NCBI RefSeq assembly: GCF_018100985.1 | Contig: NZ_JAGJEI010000005.1 | Location: 62,001-126,000, forward strand | Length of the DNA: 64,000 bases | Origin: Pseudoalteromonas sp. MMG007 | GTDB taxonomy: Bacteria > Pseudomonadota > Gammaproteobacteria > Enterobacterales > Alteromonadaceae | Direction of reading: 5' to 3' | In this document: positions 28,336 to 39,485 of the stretch, in pieces | Layout of the letters: each line of letters begins with the position of its first letter | Position numbering within the stretch: position 1 is the stretch's first letter | The notes under the pieces: generated by a model | Seen by the model: the letters and a program-made list of their open reading frames with translations, nothing else | Told to the model about the DNA's origin: nothing | Databases searched by the model: none | Program-made: the position numbers and the translations under genes

Positions 28336-30069
28336 ATGCACACACAACATAAAGCGGTTAAAGAAGTAGAACTAATAAATACGTTGCCGTTGTCAAAAAG
28401 CTACTTTAAAGGCTCACAAAACACACCATTAACAAATAAAACCATTGGGGCGTACTTTGACTTTATTGTCGACAAAAACCCTAATTCACTCGCAGTAGTA
28501 GTAAATCATCAAAACATTCGTTTAACCTATATGGAGTTTCAAAAAGAAGTAAATCAACTCGCTATGGGGTTATTAGCCATAGGCGTTAAACCAGGAGAAC
28601 GGGTAGGAATATGGTCACCTAATAATATTCAGTGGTGCTTAACTCAATTTGCTACCGCAAAAATTGGTGCCATTATGGTATGCATCAACCCAGCCTATCG
28701 GCCAAACGAGCTTCAATTTGCATTAAATAGCGTTGAGTGCTCAACACTCATTACCGCTTCACAATTTAAAGGCAGCAACTATATAGACATGCTAAATAGT
28801 TTAGCGCCAGAACTTAAACATTGTGACAATGGCAAACTTTCAGCTCAAGCCTTACCCAGTCTTAAAAATGTGATCCGTATTGGTGATGAAGCAAGCGCCG
28901 GTATGTTTTCGTTTTCAGATATTATGAAAATGGCCACTCCTGCTCAAGAGCTTGAACTTAATGCTATTGCAGCAAATTTAAATGCCGAACAGGACATAAA
29001 TATTCAATTTACTTCGGGCACAACAGGTAACCCAAAAGGCGCAACACTTACTCATAAAAACATATTAAACAATGCGCTATTTGTAGCAGAATCTATGCAT
29101 TTTACAGAGCAAGACAAGCTATGTATTCCCATTCCATTATATCACTGCTTTGCAATGGTGCTTGGCAGTTTGTTATGTGTTGCCAAAGGAGCTGCAGCCA
29201 TTTACCCAAGTGATTCGTTTGATGCAAAAACAACGCTTGATGTAATTGAACAAGAAGGCTGTACAGCACTGCACGGTGTTCCCACTATGTTTATTAGTCA
29301 ACTTGAGCTCAGCACATTTAATGAATATGACTTAAGGTCACTTAGAACGGGGGTTATGGCAGGCTCTACTTGCCCTGAGCAAATCATGCGTAAAGTTCAA
29401 ACCCAGATGAATATGCATCAGGTTTTAATTGCATATGGGCAAACAGAATGCAGCCCTATAAATAATATAACTGAAACAGACTCATCAATAGAGCGCCAAG
29501 TAACCACCGTTGGGCGCGCCCTTGCACATACTGAGGTTAAAATTATTGATGAACTGGGTAATATTCAAAAAATAGGTTTACCCGGTGAAGTATGCTCTAA
29601 AGGCGCAGGCATAATGCGCTGCTATTGGAATGACAAAGAAAAAACAAAAGCCACAATAGATAGTGACGGCTGGCTTCATTCAGGCGATTTAGGTGTTATG
29701 GATAGCGAAGGGTTTGTAAGTATCGTTGGGCGAATTAAAGACATGATTATTCGTGGTGGTGAAAACGTCTACCCTCGAGAAATAGAAGAGGTCCTTTATA
29801 CGTACCCTGGTATACAAGACGCCGCTATATTTGGTATTAGCGATGAAAAATACGGTGAAGAAGTGTGTGCGTGGATTCAACCAAAAGAAGATGCAATACT
29901 TGATGAGCAAGCAATTCGTGCGTTTTTAAAAGACAAACTAGCCTACTTTAAAATGCCTAGATATATTCGTTTTGTAGAGAGCTACCCAATGACAGTAACA
30001 GGCAAACTACAAAAATTCAAAATGCGTGAGCAAATGCAAGAAGAACTCTCAGACAAAGCCTTCTCTTAA
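28336..30069 (+). CDS. AMP-forming acyl-CoA synthetase (medium/long-chain fatty acid CoA ligase type)
   Basis: A 577-residue adenylating enzyme activating a carboxylic acid to its CoA thioester. Core motifs: IQFTSGTTGNPKGATLTH (P-loop, about 235), YGQTECSP, GWLHSGDLGVMDSEGF, GRIKDMIIRGGENVYPREIEE, and the C-terminal catalytic Lys in MTVTGKLQKFKMR. The start is ATG 28336, with CGGAGAA before it; the longer frame from 28267 lacks a ribosome-binding site. It is nearest the fatty-acyl-CoA ligases of the AcsF/YngI type; chain-length preference cannot be read. Single gene, ended by a long terminator. Confidence 0.85.
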   Translation: MHTQHKAVKEVELINTLPLSKSYFKGSQNTPLTNKTIGAYFDFIVDKNPNSLAVVVNHQNIRLTYMEFQKEVNQLAMGLLAIGVKPGERVGIWSPNNIQWCLTQFATAKIGAIMVCINPAYRPNELQFALNSVECSTLITASQFKGSNYIDMLNSLAPELKHCDNGKLSAQALPSLKNVIRIGDEASAGMFSFSDIMKMATPAQELELNAIAANLNAEQDINIQFTSGTTGNPKGATLTHKNILNNALFVAESMHFTEQDKLCIPIPLYHCFAMVLGSLLCVAKGAAAIYPSDSFDAKTTLDVIEQEGCTALHGVPTMFISQLELSTFNEYDLRSLRTGVMAGSTCPEQIMRKVQTQMNMHQVLIAYGQTECSPINNITETDSSIERQVTTVGRALAHTEVKIIDELGNIQKIGLPGEVCSKGAGIMRCYWNDKEKTKATIDSDGWLHSGDLGVMDSEGFVSIVGRIKDMIIRGGENVYPREIEEVLYTYPGIQDAAIFGISDEKYGEEVCAWIQPKEDAILDEQAIRAFLKDKLAYFKMPRYIRFVESYPMTVTGKLQKFKMREQMQEELSDKAFS

Positions 30070-30080
30070 AAACAGTCTCT

Positions 30081-30125
30081 AAACACCAAAAAGCTCAGCA
30101 TTTGCTGAGCTTTTTGGTGTTTTTT
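30081..30125. terminator. bidirectional terminator with a 20-bp perfect stem
   Basis: The arms 30081-30100 and 30103-30122 are perfectly complementary over 20 bp with a 2-nt central gap. T-runs lie on both sides. It separates the convergent acyl-CoA synthetase and yehS genes. Confidence 0.9.
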
Positions 30126-30128
30126 CAT

Positions 30129-30593
30129 TTACTCTGCAGGGCGGTATTGCTGCTGAACGCCTGTTAAAAACAAACGCAGTATTTGATCGTTACACACTCG
30201 GTAATGCTTGTTTTCTACCTTACGAGAAAACGCACTTAATTCGTGTTTACTTAAATCAAAGTCAACTAATGCAAGCGTTGCTATTACATCTTCTGCTTTC
30301 ATGTTTAGCGCAATACGCAGCTTCATAAAAATAATATTATTATTTAGCTTACTTTCTGGTATTGGTTGCTCACCGTCACGCTTACCACGTTTGGTATTAA
30401 TAAATCCGTTTAAGAACGTTGCAAACTCAGTGTCTGAAATTTTAACAAACTCTTGCTCACCCTCTTTTGTTAACCATGCAATGACTTGCTCTGTGGTTAC
30501 TGTGGCCTCTGCTGCAGCAAAAATATCAACCATGGCAGTATCTGTTAAATTAAAGGTGTAGCGAAGACGGCGTAAAATATCGTTATTTGTCAA
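30129..30593 (-). CDS. yehS: DUF1456-family protein YehS
   Basis: A 154-residue soluble protein with two repeats of the DUF1456 module: NNDILRRLRYTFNLTDTAMVDIF / FLNGFINTKRGKRDG and NNNIIFMKLRIALNMKAEDVIATL / DQILRLFLTGV. It is colinear with E. coli YehS. The function is unknown; the repeat looks like a small helical nucleic-acid- or protein-binding unit. Single gene. Confidence 0.88.
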   Translation of the reverse strand: MTNNDILRRLRYTFNLTDTAMVDIFAAAEATVTTEQVIAWLTKEGEQEFVKISDTEFATFLNGFINTKRGKRDGEQPIPESKLNNNIIFMKLRIALNMKAEDVIATLALVDFDLSKHELSAFSRKVENKHYRVCNDQILRLFLTGVQQQYRPAE

Positions 30594-30699
30594 AGTAATT
30601 TCCTGAGTAAGGGGTTGTAAGGCTAACCAATAGCGCTCAACATTTTATAAGCGCGCAGTTTAACAGCTTTACAAACCCGACCCTATTATTTTAGTAAGG

Positions 30700-31944
30700 T
30701 TAATTGCCAAGTACCTTGGCGGGATCGACACGTGTAGCTTGCCAAGCAGGGTAAATAGTAGCAAAAATTGCTAATACAAAAGTGACTATTACAGTTATAC
30801 CAATATCGCTAAGTACTAATTTACTTGGTAAAAACTCAATAAAGTACACGCCTTCAAGCGGGTTAGCACCAAATAATTGGCTTAACCAAGTAAATAGTTC
30901 ACTGATATTTAATGCAAGTACTACCCCAACTAAAGTACCGAGAAGCACACCAACTAAAGCCTGCGTTAAACCTTGCATTACAAAGGTAGCTAAAATAGTG
31001 CTGTCTTTAGCGCCCATGGTTTTTAAAATTGCTATATTGCCTTGTTTTTCGCGTACTTCCATGACAAGCGATGACACAATATTAAAACTCGCTACAGCAA
31101 TTATTAAAAACACCACAATATAAACAATAGTGCGCACCATTTGAATATCTTGATACAAGCTGCCCTGCGTTCTAAACCAACTAGACACATAAACATAATC
31201 ACTAATACTTTGCCCTACTTTGAGCGCAATTTGATGAGCCGAAAACACATCATCAACACTCAAGCGTAGCCCAGTGACTTGGCTGCTATCGTAACCTAAA
31301 ACGCTTTGTGCTTTATTTAAATGAATAAACGCAGCAGTGCTATCTATTGGACCACCCATTTCTATTATGCCAGCTAAAGTGAGCGTTACGCGTTTAGGTG
31401 CAAGTAGTGATTGCCCTTTTTGACTTATTTGAGGAATTAATAAAGTGACATTATCGCCAATGTGAGCATCAAGCTGCACAGCTATTTGCTTACCTAAAAT
31501 CACATCGTCTAGGCCAAGCTGACTTACTAAAGTACCGTGTGAAAACTGATTAACAGCCGATACATTTCCTTCGAGTGATGGTTCCACACCTCTTATTTCA
31601 ACTGCTTTTAATTGGCTTTTATATTGTGCCATACCATTTACAGCTATAAATGGGGCAGCACCTGTTACATGTGGCTGCTGCTCTAATCGCTCAACTTTTT
31701 CAGGCCAATTGGCAATTGGCCTGCTTGGCGCTACATACTCTACTTGCGGTACAACACTTAATAAGCGATGCACTAATTGTTGCTCAAAGCCATTTATTAC
31801 CGACAGTGCAACAATTAAAACCGCAACCCCTAGTAAGATCCCCACAGTAGAGGCTTTAGCTATGAAACTAACAAACCCGTTTTTTTCGTCTTTATGGCCT
31901 GAATATGCTCTAAAGCGTTCACTTAAAAATGCACTAAGCAACAT
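30700..31944 (-). CDS. lolE: lipoprotein-releasing ABC transporter permease LolE
   Basis: A 414-residue permease of the LolCDE complex, which extracts outer-membrane lipoproteins from the inner membrane and passes them to LolA. One N-terminal membrane segment (ASTVGILLGVAVLIVALSVINGFE) is followed by a large periplasmic domain (about 50-265) and three C-terminal membrane segments (FtsX fold), ending in YPAWQATRVDPAKVLGN. Called LolE by position as the last gene of a C-D-E order. It overlaps lolD by 11 bp. Confidence 0.88.
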   Translation of the reverse strand: MLLSAFLSERFRAYSGHKDEKNGFVSFIAKASTVGILLGVAVLIVALSVINGFEQQLVHRLLSVVPQVEYVAPSRPIANWPEKVERLEQQPHVTGAAPFIAVNGMAQYKSQLKAVEIRGVEPSLEGNVSAVNQFSHGTLVSQLGLDDVILGKQIAVQLDAHIGDNVTLLIPQISQKGQSLLAPKRVTLTLAGIIEMGGPIDSTAAFIHLNKAQSVLGYDSSQVTGLRLSVDDVFSAHQIALKVGQSISDYVYVSSWFRTQGSLYQDIQMVRTIVYIVVFLIIAVASFNIVSSLVMEVREKQGNIAILKTMGAKDSTILATFVMQGLTQALVGVLLGTLVGVVLALNISELFTWLSQLFGANPLEGVYFIEFLPSKLVLSDIGITVIVTFVLAIFATIYPAWQATRVDPAKVLGN

Positions 31945-32632
31945 GCTGCGACTCTTTAATTAATAATTTTCCGTCGTCTAAATATGCTATTTTTCCAAGC
32001 TTATCAGCGAGTTCTAAATCGTGTGTTACAACCACAAAACTGGTATTTAAGCTCTGGTTTAGCTCATTAATTAAATCGTAAATTTTAATCGCATTTTGTT
32101 TATCTAAATTACCAGTTGGTTCATCAGCAAGTACTAATGCCGGTTTAGTTACCAAAGCACGTGCTATAGCAACGCGTTGACGCTCACCACCAGAAAGTGC
32201 TGAAGGTTTATGCGCACTTCTATACGCAAGGCCAACTTTATCTAGCATCTCCAGCGCTTGTACTTTTGCAGCCTTTGCGCTTAACCCTTTAATAAGCAGT
32301 GGCATTGCTACGTTTTCTACGGCACTAAATTCCATTAATAAATGATGGAACTGATAGATAAAGCCTAAGTTTTGATTTCTAAATGCGGCTTGTTGCGTGC
32401 GTGAGAGCTTAGCTACTTCTTGGTTTTTAATTTTTGCACTGCCCGAAGTTGCGCTATCAAGGGTGCCTAAAATATGCAACAACGTACTTTTACCAGAGCC
32501 GGAGCTGCCTACAATAGCGAGCATTTCTCCTTGCTGTAGTGCTAAATCAACACCTTTTAAAACTTCAACTTGGTTGCTGCCATCTTGATAAACTTTACTT
32601 AAATTTTCGCAGCTAATAACTAAATCATTCAT
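31934..32632 (-). CDS. lolD: lipoprotein-releasing ABC transporter ATPase LolD
   Basis: A 232-residue ABC ATPase that powers lipoprotein release. Walker A VGSSGSGKSTLLHILG, Q-loop region FIYQFHHLLMEFSAVEN, signature LSGGERQRVAIARAL, Walker B ALVLADEPTGNLD and H-loop VVTHD are all present. The Q-loop region FQ-HHLLxxF is typical of LolD. It overlaps lolC by 8 bp and lolE by 11 bp, so translation is coupled. Confidence 0.95.
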   Translation of the reverse strand: MNDLVISCENLSKVYQDGSNQVEVLKGVDLALQQGEMLAIVGSSGSGKSTLLHILGTLDSATSGSAKIKNQEVAKLSRTQQAAFRNQNLGFIYQFHHLLMEFSAVENVAMPLLIKGLSAKAAKVQALEMLDKVGLAYRSAHKPSALSGGERQRVAIARALVTKPALVLADEPTGNLDKQNAIKIYDLINELNQSLNTSFVVVTHDLELADKLGKIAYLDDGKLLIKESQHVA

Positions 32633-33842
32633 AACGCAGTACCTCTGCTGGTTTTACTTTTGCGGCTTTACGCGCAGGATATAAAGTAGCTAAAAAGCTC
32701 ATTGCAATACTACCTAATGCAATAATAGTAAGGCTTAATACATTAAATTTAACCGGAAGCTCAGCCCCCGCTAATAAATTCAAGCCTACAAAAGCCAGTA
32801 GTTCGTTAATATATAAACTAAATATCACACCTAAAAAAGCGCCAATAGCAGTGCCTATTACACCGTTATATAACCCTTGTACCATAAATACTTTTTGCAC
32901 TTGTGAGGGCGTTAAACCAAGGGTTTGTAAAATAGCGACTTCACCTTGTTTCTCGCTCACCATCATTGTGAGCGCCGAAACAATATTAAACACAGCCACA
33001 AGGACTATAAGCCCAAGCAACATAGTCATAATACGTTTTTCCATTGCTACAGCAGCAAAAAGTGTTCCTTGAGTGCTGCGCCAATCGGTATAGGTATACT
33101 CTTTTAAAATAAACTGGCTTGCTTTAATAAATTCATCGAGCTCAAAAGGCTCATACAGCGATACGCTTAAATTAGGCGCAGTATTTGTACTTAACTTTAA
33201 AACCCGTTGTAACGATGCACCGCTTGTAAATGCAAGCCCCATGTCTATTTCAGAACCGGTTTCGTAAATAGCTGCCACTTTAAATAAACGTTGGCTAGGC
33301 ACACGACCAAGGGGCGTATATGTTGAGGCATTAGGCATAATTACACGAAGCTTCTCGCCTACTCCTACCCCTAATTTTCGGCTCAAGTAACGGCTAATTG
33401 CAATGTTGTAATTACTGTTCACAACGCTTTGCCAGTCACCTTGAACTATTTTATCCGTCACTTTATAAATCGAGCCGTTGTCGTCAAATAAACCTTGTAA
33501 TAACACACCGTGAAGGTCGTTGTTAGTTTGCAATATAGCTTCGCCGTGCCTATAAAGGCTGACATGATTTACATAAGGAGATTGCTCTAAGCTTGATTTA
33601 AGCTCTGTCATTTGTGCGTTGGTGTGTTTGTTTGCTTGAACCTCTACGTGCGGTATAAGTCCAAGCATGTTTGTTTTAAGGCTATGCTCAAAGCCATTCA
33701 TTACACTACTTACAGTAAATAAAGCCATTAAACCAATAGCAATACCGGCAATAGAAAAAAACGAAATAAACGATATAAACGCGTTCCCTTTTGAGGAGCG
33801 GCTGTATCTAAGTCCTATAAATAAGCTAACCGGTTGAAACAT
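32625..33842 (-). CDS. lolC: lipoprotein-releasing ABC transporter permease LolC
   Basis: A 405-residue MacB/FtsX-type permease: N-terminal membrane segment (FISFFSIAGIAIGLMALFTVSSVMNGFE), periplasmic domain (about 50-260), three C-terminal membrane segments and ending YPARKAAKVKPAEVLRYE. LolC and LolE are paralogues; this one is LolC because it begins the operon. The LolCDE complex is essential in most Gram-negative bacteria. Confidence 0.9.
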   Translation of the reverse strand: MFQPVSLFIGLRYSRSSKGNAFISFISFFSIAGIAIGLMALFTVSSVMNGFEHSLKTNMLGLIPHVEVQANKHTNAQMTELKSSLEQSPYVNHVSLYRHGEAILQTNNDLHGVLLQGLFDDNGSIYKVTDKIVQGDWQSVVNSNYNIAISRYLSRKLGVGVGEKLRVIMPNASTYTPLGRVPSQRLFKVAAIYETGSEIDMGLAFTSGASLQRVLKLSTNTAPNLSVSLYEPFELDEFIKASQFILKEYTYTDWRSTQGTLFAAVAMEKRIMTMLLGLIVLVAVFNIVSALTMMVSEKQGEVAILQTLGLTPSQVQKVFMVQGLYNGVIGTAIGAFLGVIFSLYINELLAFVGLNLLAGAELPVKFNVLSLTIIALGSIAMSFLATLYPARKAAKVKPAEVLRYE

Positions 33843-33979
33843 ATTATTTAAAACATTTATGTTAAAAGTGTGCGGCTATAGTAGCACGAAGTTAGCGCCA
33901 TTGAATATGACCATAAATGTAAGAAATAATTTATAAATCTGAGGCTTGGCTGATTTTTCAGCAATCTATTTAGCCTATT

Positions 33980-36105
<2,126 letters not shown>

Positions 36106-36132
36106 TACATATTACGTCAACAACTCATAAGA

Positions 36133-36160
36133 GCCGCAAATTTAAAGGTTTGCGGCTTTT
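36133..36160 (+). terminator. intercistronic hairpin between frmA and fghA
   Basis: GCCGCAAA / TTTGCGGC followed by TTTT, directly before the fghA ribosome-binding site AAGGA (36161-36165). It may be a partial terminator or an mRNA-stabilising hairpin that lowers fghA relative to frmA. Confidence 0.55.
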
Positions 36161-36170
36161 AAGGATTTTT

Positions 36171-37013
36171 ATGTTAGAGAATATCTCAAGTACAAAAGTA
36201 GCCGGTGGTTGGCATAAGCAATATACCCATGCTGCAACAAGTACACATTGCACTATGCGCTTTGCAGTATTTTTACCACCAGGTGCAAGTGAAACAAACA
36301 AAGTACCCGTGCTTTATTGGCTATCGGGTTTAACCTGTACCGACGAAAATTTTATGCAAAAAGCCGGTGCATTAAAAAAAGCTGCCGAGCTGGGTATTGC
36401 AATAGTTGCACCTGATACAAGCCCGCGTGGCGATAACGTCCCCAATGAAGACAGCTACGACTTTGCACAAGGCGCAGGCTTTTACGTAAATGCCACGCAA
36501 GCACCTTACAACACACATTTTAATATGTACGACTATGTAGTTGATGAGCTACCAGCGCTTATTGAACAGCATTTTCCAATAACAAATACCAAAGCAATTA
36601 GTGGTCACTCTATGGGCGGGCACGGTGCATTAATGGTTGCACTTAAAAACCCAAAAGCCTATGTAAGTGCCTCGGCTTTTAGCCCTATTGTAAATCCGAT
36701 TGAATGCCCTTGGGGTGTAAAAGCATTTACTGGTTATTTAGGAAATGATAAAGCACTTTGGGCACAATATGACAGCTGCGAGCTGATGAAAAATGCAGAG
36801 CAAGCTAATTACTTACCTATGCTAGTAAGCCAAGGCGATGCCGATGGCTTTTTACAAGAGCAACTTAAGCCAGAAAATTTAGTCGCTATTGCTGATAAAA
36901 AAGGCTACCCGCTTACACTTGAAATGCAAGCAGGTTATGATCATAGTTACTTTTTTATAAGTAGCTTTATTGACCAACACTTATTATTTCATAGTCAGTT
37001 TTTGACTGCGTAG
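36171..37013 (+). CDS. fghA: S-formylglutathione hydrolase
   Basis: A 280-residue esterase-D-type serine hydrolase that splits S-formylglutathione into formate and glutathione, the second step after FrmA. It shows VPVLYWLSGLTCTDENF, the nucleophile Ser in ISGHSMGGHGALMVALKNP, the acid Asp in SQGDADGFL and the catalytic His in YDHSYFFISSF. ATG 36171 has AAGGA five bases upstream. Its 3' end overlaps a convergent lipoprotein gene by 47 bp. Confidence 0.92.
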   Translation: MLENISSTKVAGGWHKQYTHAATSTHCTMRFAVFLPPGASETNKVPVLYWLSGLTCTDENFMQKAGALKKAAELGIAIVAPDTSPRGDNVPNEDSYDFAQGAGFYVNATQAPYNTHFNMYDYVVDELPALIEQHFPITNTKAISGHSMGGHGALMVALKNPKAYVSASAFSPIVNPIECPWGVKAFTGYLGNDKALWAQYDSCELMKNAEQANYLPMLVSQGDADGFLQEQLKPENLVAIADKKGYPLTLEMQAGYDHSYFFISSFIDQHLLFHSQFLTA

Positions 37014-37341
37014 TCTCATTAGTGTGTAGTTCTGACTTATCTACTTCTACACACTCTTTTAATACTCTACTCACTTGCCTACATACTTGTACAGTATCAC
37101 CCTCACCTTTTACTAAATCGATCAGTAATGAATCTATTTTTAACCCTACATCGGTAAAATTAAACCCGTTTTTATCTGTAGGTATAGGTTCGATTGGATT
37201 TTTATAAGGCTCTGAACGAGCAGAAATACTGCTATATTGATTTTCACGTGCATTTGACTGTGCCTGCCCATCAATTATGGCGCCAGCCACAGTGCAACCA
37301 CTTAGGTAAATAATACATAAAAATATAATTAGCGTTCTCAT
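36967..37341 (-). CDS. small lipoprotein of unknown function
   Basis: A 124-residue protein with a lipoprotein signal: basic N-terminus, hydrophobic core LIIFLCIIYL and lipobox LSGC, giving Cys16 as the modified residue. Position +2 is Thr, so outer-membrane sorting is expected. The mature part is hydrophilic, with two further cysteines (VCRQVSRVLKECVEV) that could pair. Not a family I recognise. The 3' end overlaps that of fghA (convergent). Confidence 0.7.
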   Translation of the reverse strand: MRTLIIFLCIIYLSGCTVAGAIIDGQAQSNARENQYSSISARSEPYKNPIEPIPTDKNGFNFTDVGLKIDSLLIDLVKGEGDTVQVCRQVSRVLKECVEVDKSELHTNETTQSKTDYEIISVGQ

Positions 37342-37662
37342 AATTCATCCAAGTCAAAGCATTACCTAAATTATATACAACTTTGGAAGCAGCGTTGTAA
37401 GAATATGTAATATTAAACATTTTACATATCGTGACTTAGTTATTTTGACGCAACTCGACTCAAATTTATTTCTTAAAATAAGTCGCTGTTTTTCACATAA
37501 CTATAATGGTAAATATTGAAAATAAGTGTAAATGGCTATGTAAACTTTTCAGACTTCAATAATCCAACTTGTCAAAAATCATTTAAGCAATTGATTTATA
37601 GAAATTTAAATTCTGGCTTGTCCTTTGCTATAAGTTTTCATACTTTAGCAATAGGAATCGTT

Positions 37663-38079
37663 ATGGAAATTGATTTACAGTGGAACGAAATCATCGATAA
37701 TTTAATTCACCTTGGGATAGCCTATTTGCTCGCCCTACCTATGGCTTACGATAGAGAGCGTAGCCATGATGGTGCAGGATTAAGAACCTTCCCTTTAGTA
37801 GCCGTAGCATCGTGTGGCTATGCCGTAATAGCTATGTCGGTGCTAGAAGGTGCAGAGGCGCAATCTAAAATGCTGCAAGGCATAATAACAGGTATTGGCT
37901 TTATTGGCGGTGGTGCAATTTTAAAAAATAACAAATCTACGTCAGGCACGGCTACTGCAGCCAGTATTTGGAATATGGGTTTAATTGGTATAGCTGTCGC
38001 ATATAACCGTTATGAAATCGCCATTGTGTTAGCTGTCATTAATTTTATCACTCTTAGATACGTTAAAAAGTTTAAGTAA
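37663..38079 (+). CDS. MgtC/SapB-family membrane protein
   Basis: A 138-residue membrane protein with MgtC-family motifs: YLLALPMAYDRERSHDGAGLRTFPLVAVASCGYAVIA, GIITGIGFIGGGAILKNNKSTSGTATAASIWNMGLIGIAVAYNRYEIAI. Four or five membrane helices are present. It lacks the C-terminal ACT-like domain of Salmonella MgtC. ATG 37663 has AGGA upstream; the longer frame from 37516 is not MgtC-like. MgtC inhibits F-ATPase and supports low-Mg growth in pathogens; the role of short environmental versions is not known. A second member lies at 44128-44640. Confidence 0.85.
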   Translation: MEIDLQWNEIIDNLIHLGIAYLLALPMAYDRERSHDGAGLRTFPLVAVASCGYAVIAMSVLEGAEAQSKMLQGIITGIGFIGGGAILKNNKSTSGTATAASIWNMGLIGIAVAYNRYEIAIVLAVINFITLRYVKKFK

Positions 38080-38223
38080 TCGAACATATTAATAATCGAG
38101 CAAATAACTTGTTTTAAAAAATCATCCTGTAGGTGATATAAAGTTTGTTATACCCATACTCGCGTGACGTTATTATATAACATATAATACCGGCAAATTT
38201 TTAACGCCTGTTTGAGCTCAGTA

Positions 38224-39408
38224 ATGTCAACCCTAAACTCAACGCCTCGATTACATCACATTGATTTACTTCGAGGTATTATCATTATTTTTATGGTCAT
38301 AGATCATGGCATGTATTACTGCCTAAACTATTCAGTGACCGATCCGATGACTATTCCGGGAACCGATCCGCTAACCTTTTTCACCCGTTTTGTTTCACAC
38401 TTTTGTGCGCCGCTTTTTGTATTTTTAGCGGGCCTTTCGGCAGCCATAACCGAACATAAGTACGTCTCAACTAAAGCGTTTGCACATAACTTAATTGTTC
38501 GAGGGCTAGTGCTTATAATATTCGAATTTACAATCGTCTCATGGTCGTGGAGCTTTAACCCATTATTTCCAATGTTATACGCACAAGTTATTTGGGCTAT
38601 TGGTTGGGGCTTTGTAATGCTGGGGCTGCTTCGTTTAGTTGGCTTATATTCTGTATTTATAGCGGGTTTGCTATTAGTGTTTGGCCACAATATGTTTGAT
38701 GATGTAAGTTTTGAGCCAAATACTCTAGCAAATACGCTTTGGTCTATAGCTCATCAAAAAAATGTACTCGAACTGCCTTTTGGCTTTAAAGTAAGAACAA
38801 CCTACCCTGTAGCTCCCATTGTAGGCTTAATGGCGCTTGCTTATTGCGCTGGCGCTTATTACAAAGCAAAACAATACAGTGCAAAAGCAATGAACCACGC
38901 AGCTTTACTCGGTGCAAGTTGCTTAGCGTTATATGTAGTGCTACGCGGGTTTAATTTATACGGTGATACATCAACATTTACTATTCACAGTAATACTTTT
39001 GACACAATTATGTCGTTTTTAAACCCAACCAAATACCCGCTATCATTACAGTTTATGCTGTTAACGGTGGGCTTGGGGCTTATAGCACTTAAGCTTTTAA
39101 ATAATGTTAAAGCTGACTTTTCACGTGGATTTTTACAAGTACTTGGCAAAACAAGTATGTTTTCATACCTTGTACATTTATATTTGTTGCATGCACTAGC
39201 GTGGTTGCTTATCCCTGTTTTAGGGCTTAATTTTAGCGATATGACCTACGGTGAAACTCTTGTTGGTTTACCGCCAGGGTATGGAATGAGCTACGTAGCT
39301 ACACTTACTTTTATAGCCGTTGTTATTGGGCTTACCACTTTACTTGCTAAACGCTACATTATTTGGAAACGAAATAACAAACACAGCTTAATTGCCAAAT
39401 ATATATAG
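38224..39408 (+). CDS. heparan-alpha-glucosaminide N-acetyltransferase (HGSNAT/DUF1624)-type membrane protein
   Basis: A 394-residue multi-pass membrane protein. The N-terminus RLHHIDLLRGIIIIFMVIDHGMYY matches the DUF1624/HGSNAT catalytic-domain signature (D-RG...DH). About ten membrane segments follow, ending FSYLVHLYLLHALAWLLIPVLG. Related acyltransferases move acyl groups across the membrane. The acceptor here is unknown. TTG 38212 is an alternative start, four codons earlier, with no better ribosome-binding site. Confidence 0.75.
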   Translation: MSTLNSTPRLHHIDLLRGIIIIFMVIDHGMYYCLNYSVTDPMTIPGTDPLTFFTRFVSHFCAPLFVFLAGLSAAITEHKYVSTKAFAHNLIVRGLVLIIFEFTIVSWSWSFNPLFPMLYAQVIWAIGWGFVMLGLLRLVGLYSVFIAGLLLVFGHNMFDDVSFEPNTLANTLWSIAHQKNVLELPFGFKVRTTYPVAPIVGLMALAYCAGAYYKAKQYSAKAMNHAALLGASCLALYVVLRGFNLYGDTSTFTIHSNTFDTIMSFLNPTKYPLSLQFMLLTVGLGLIALKLLNNVKADFSRGFLQVLGKTSMFSYLVHLYLLHALAWLLIPVLGLNFSDMTYGETLVGLPPGYGMSYVATLTFIAVVIGLTTLLAKRYIIWKRNNKHSLIAKYI

Positions 39409-39445
39409 AAATTACTTCTCTAAGTAGTAAATTATAGGCATGAAA

Positions 39446-39467
39446 AAGGCGCTTTAAAAGCGCCTTG
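39446..39467 (-). terminator. terminator of fabY
   Basis: AAGGCGCTT / AAGCGCCTT, ending in a T-run on the minus strand. It lies 20 bp past the fabY stop, and may also end the convergent HGSNAT-type gene. Confidence 0.75.
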
Positions 39468-39485
39468 GGATTCAAGTATGTGTGC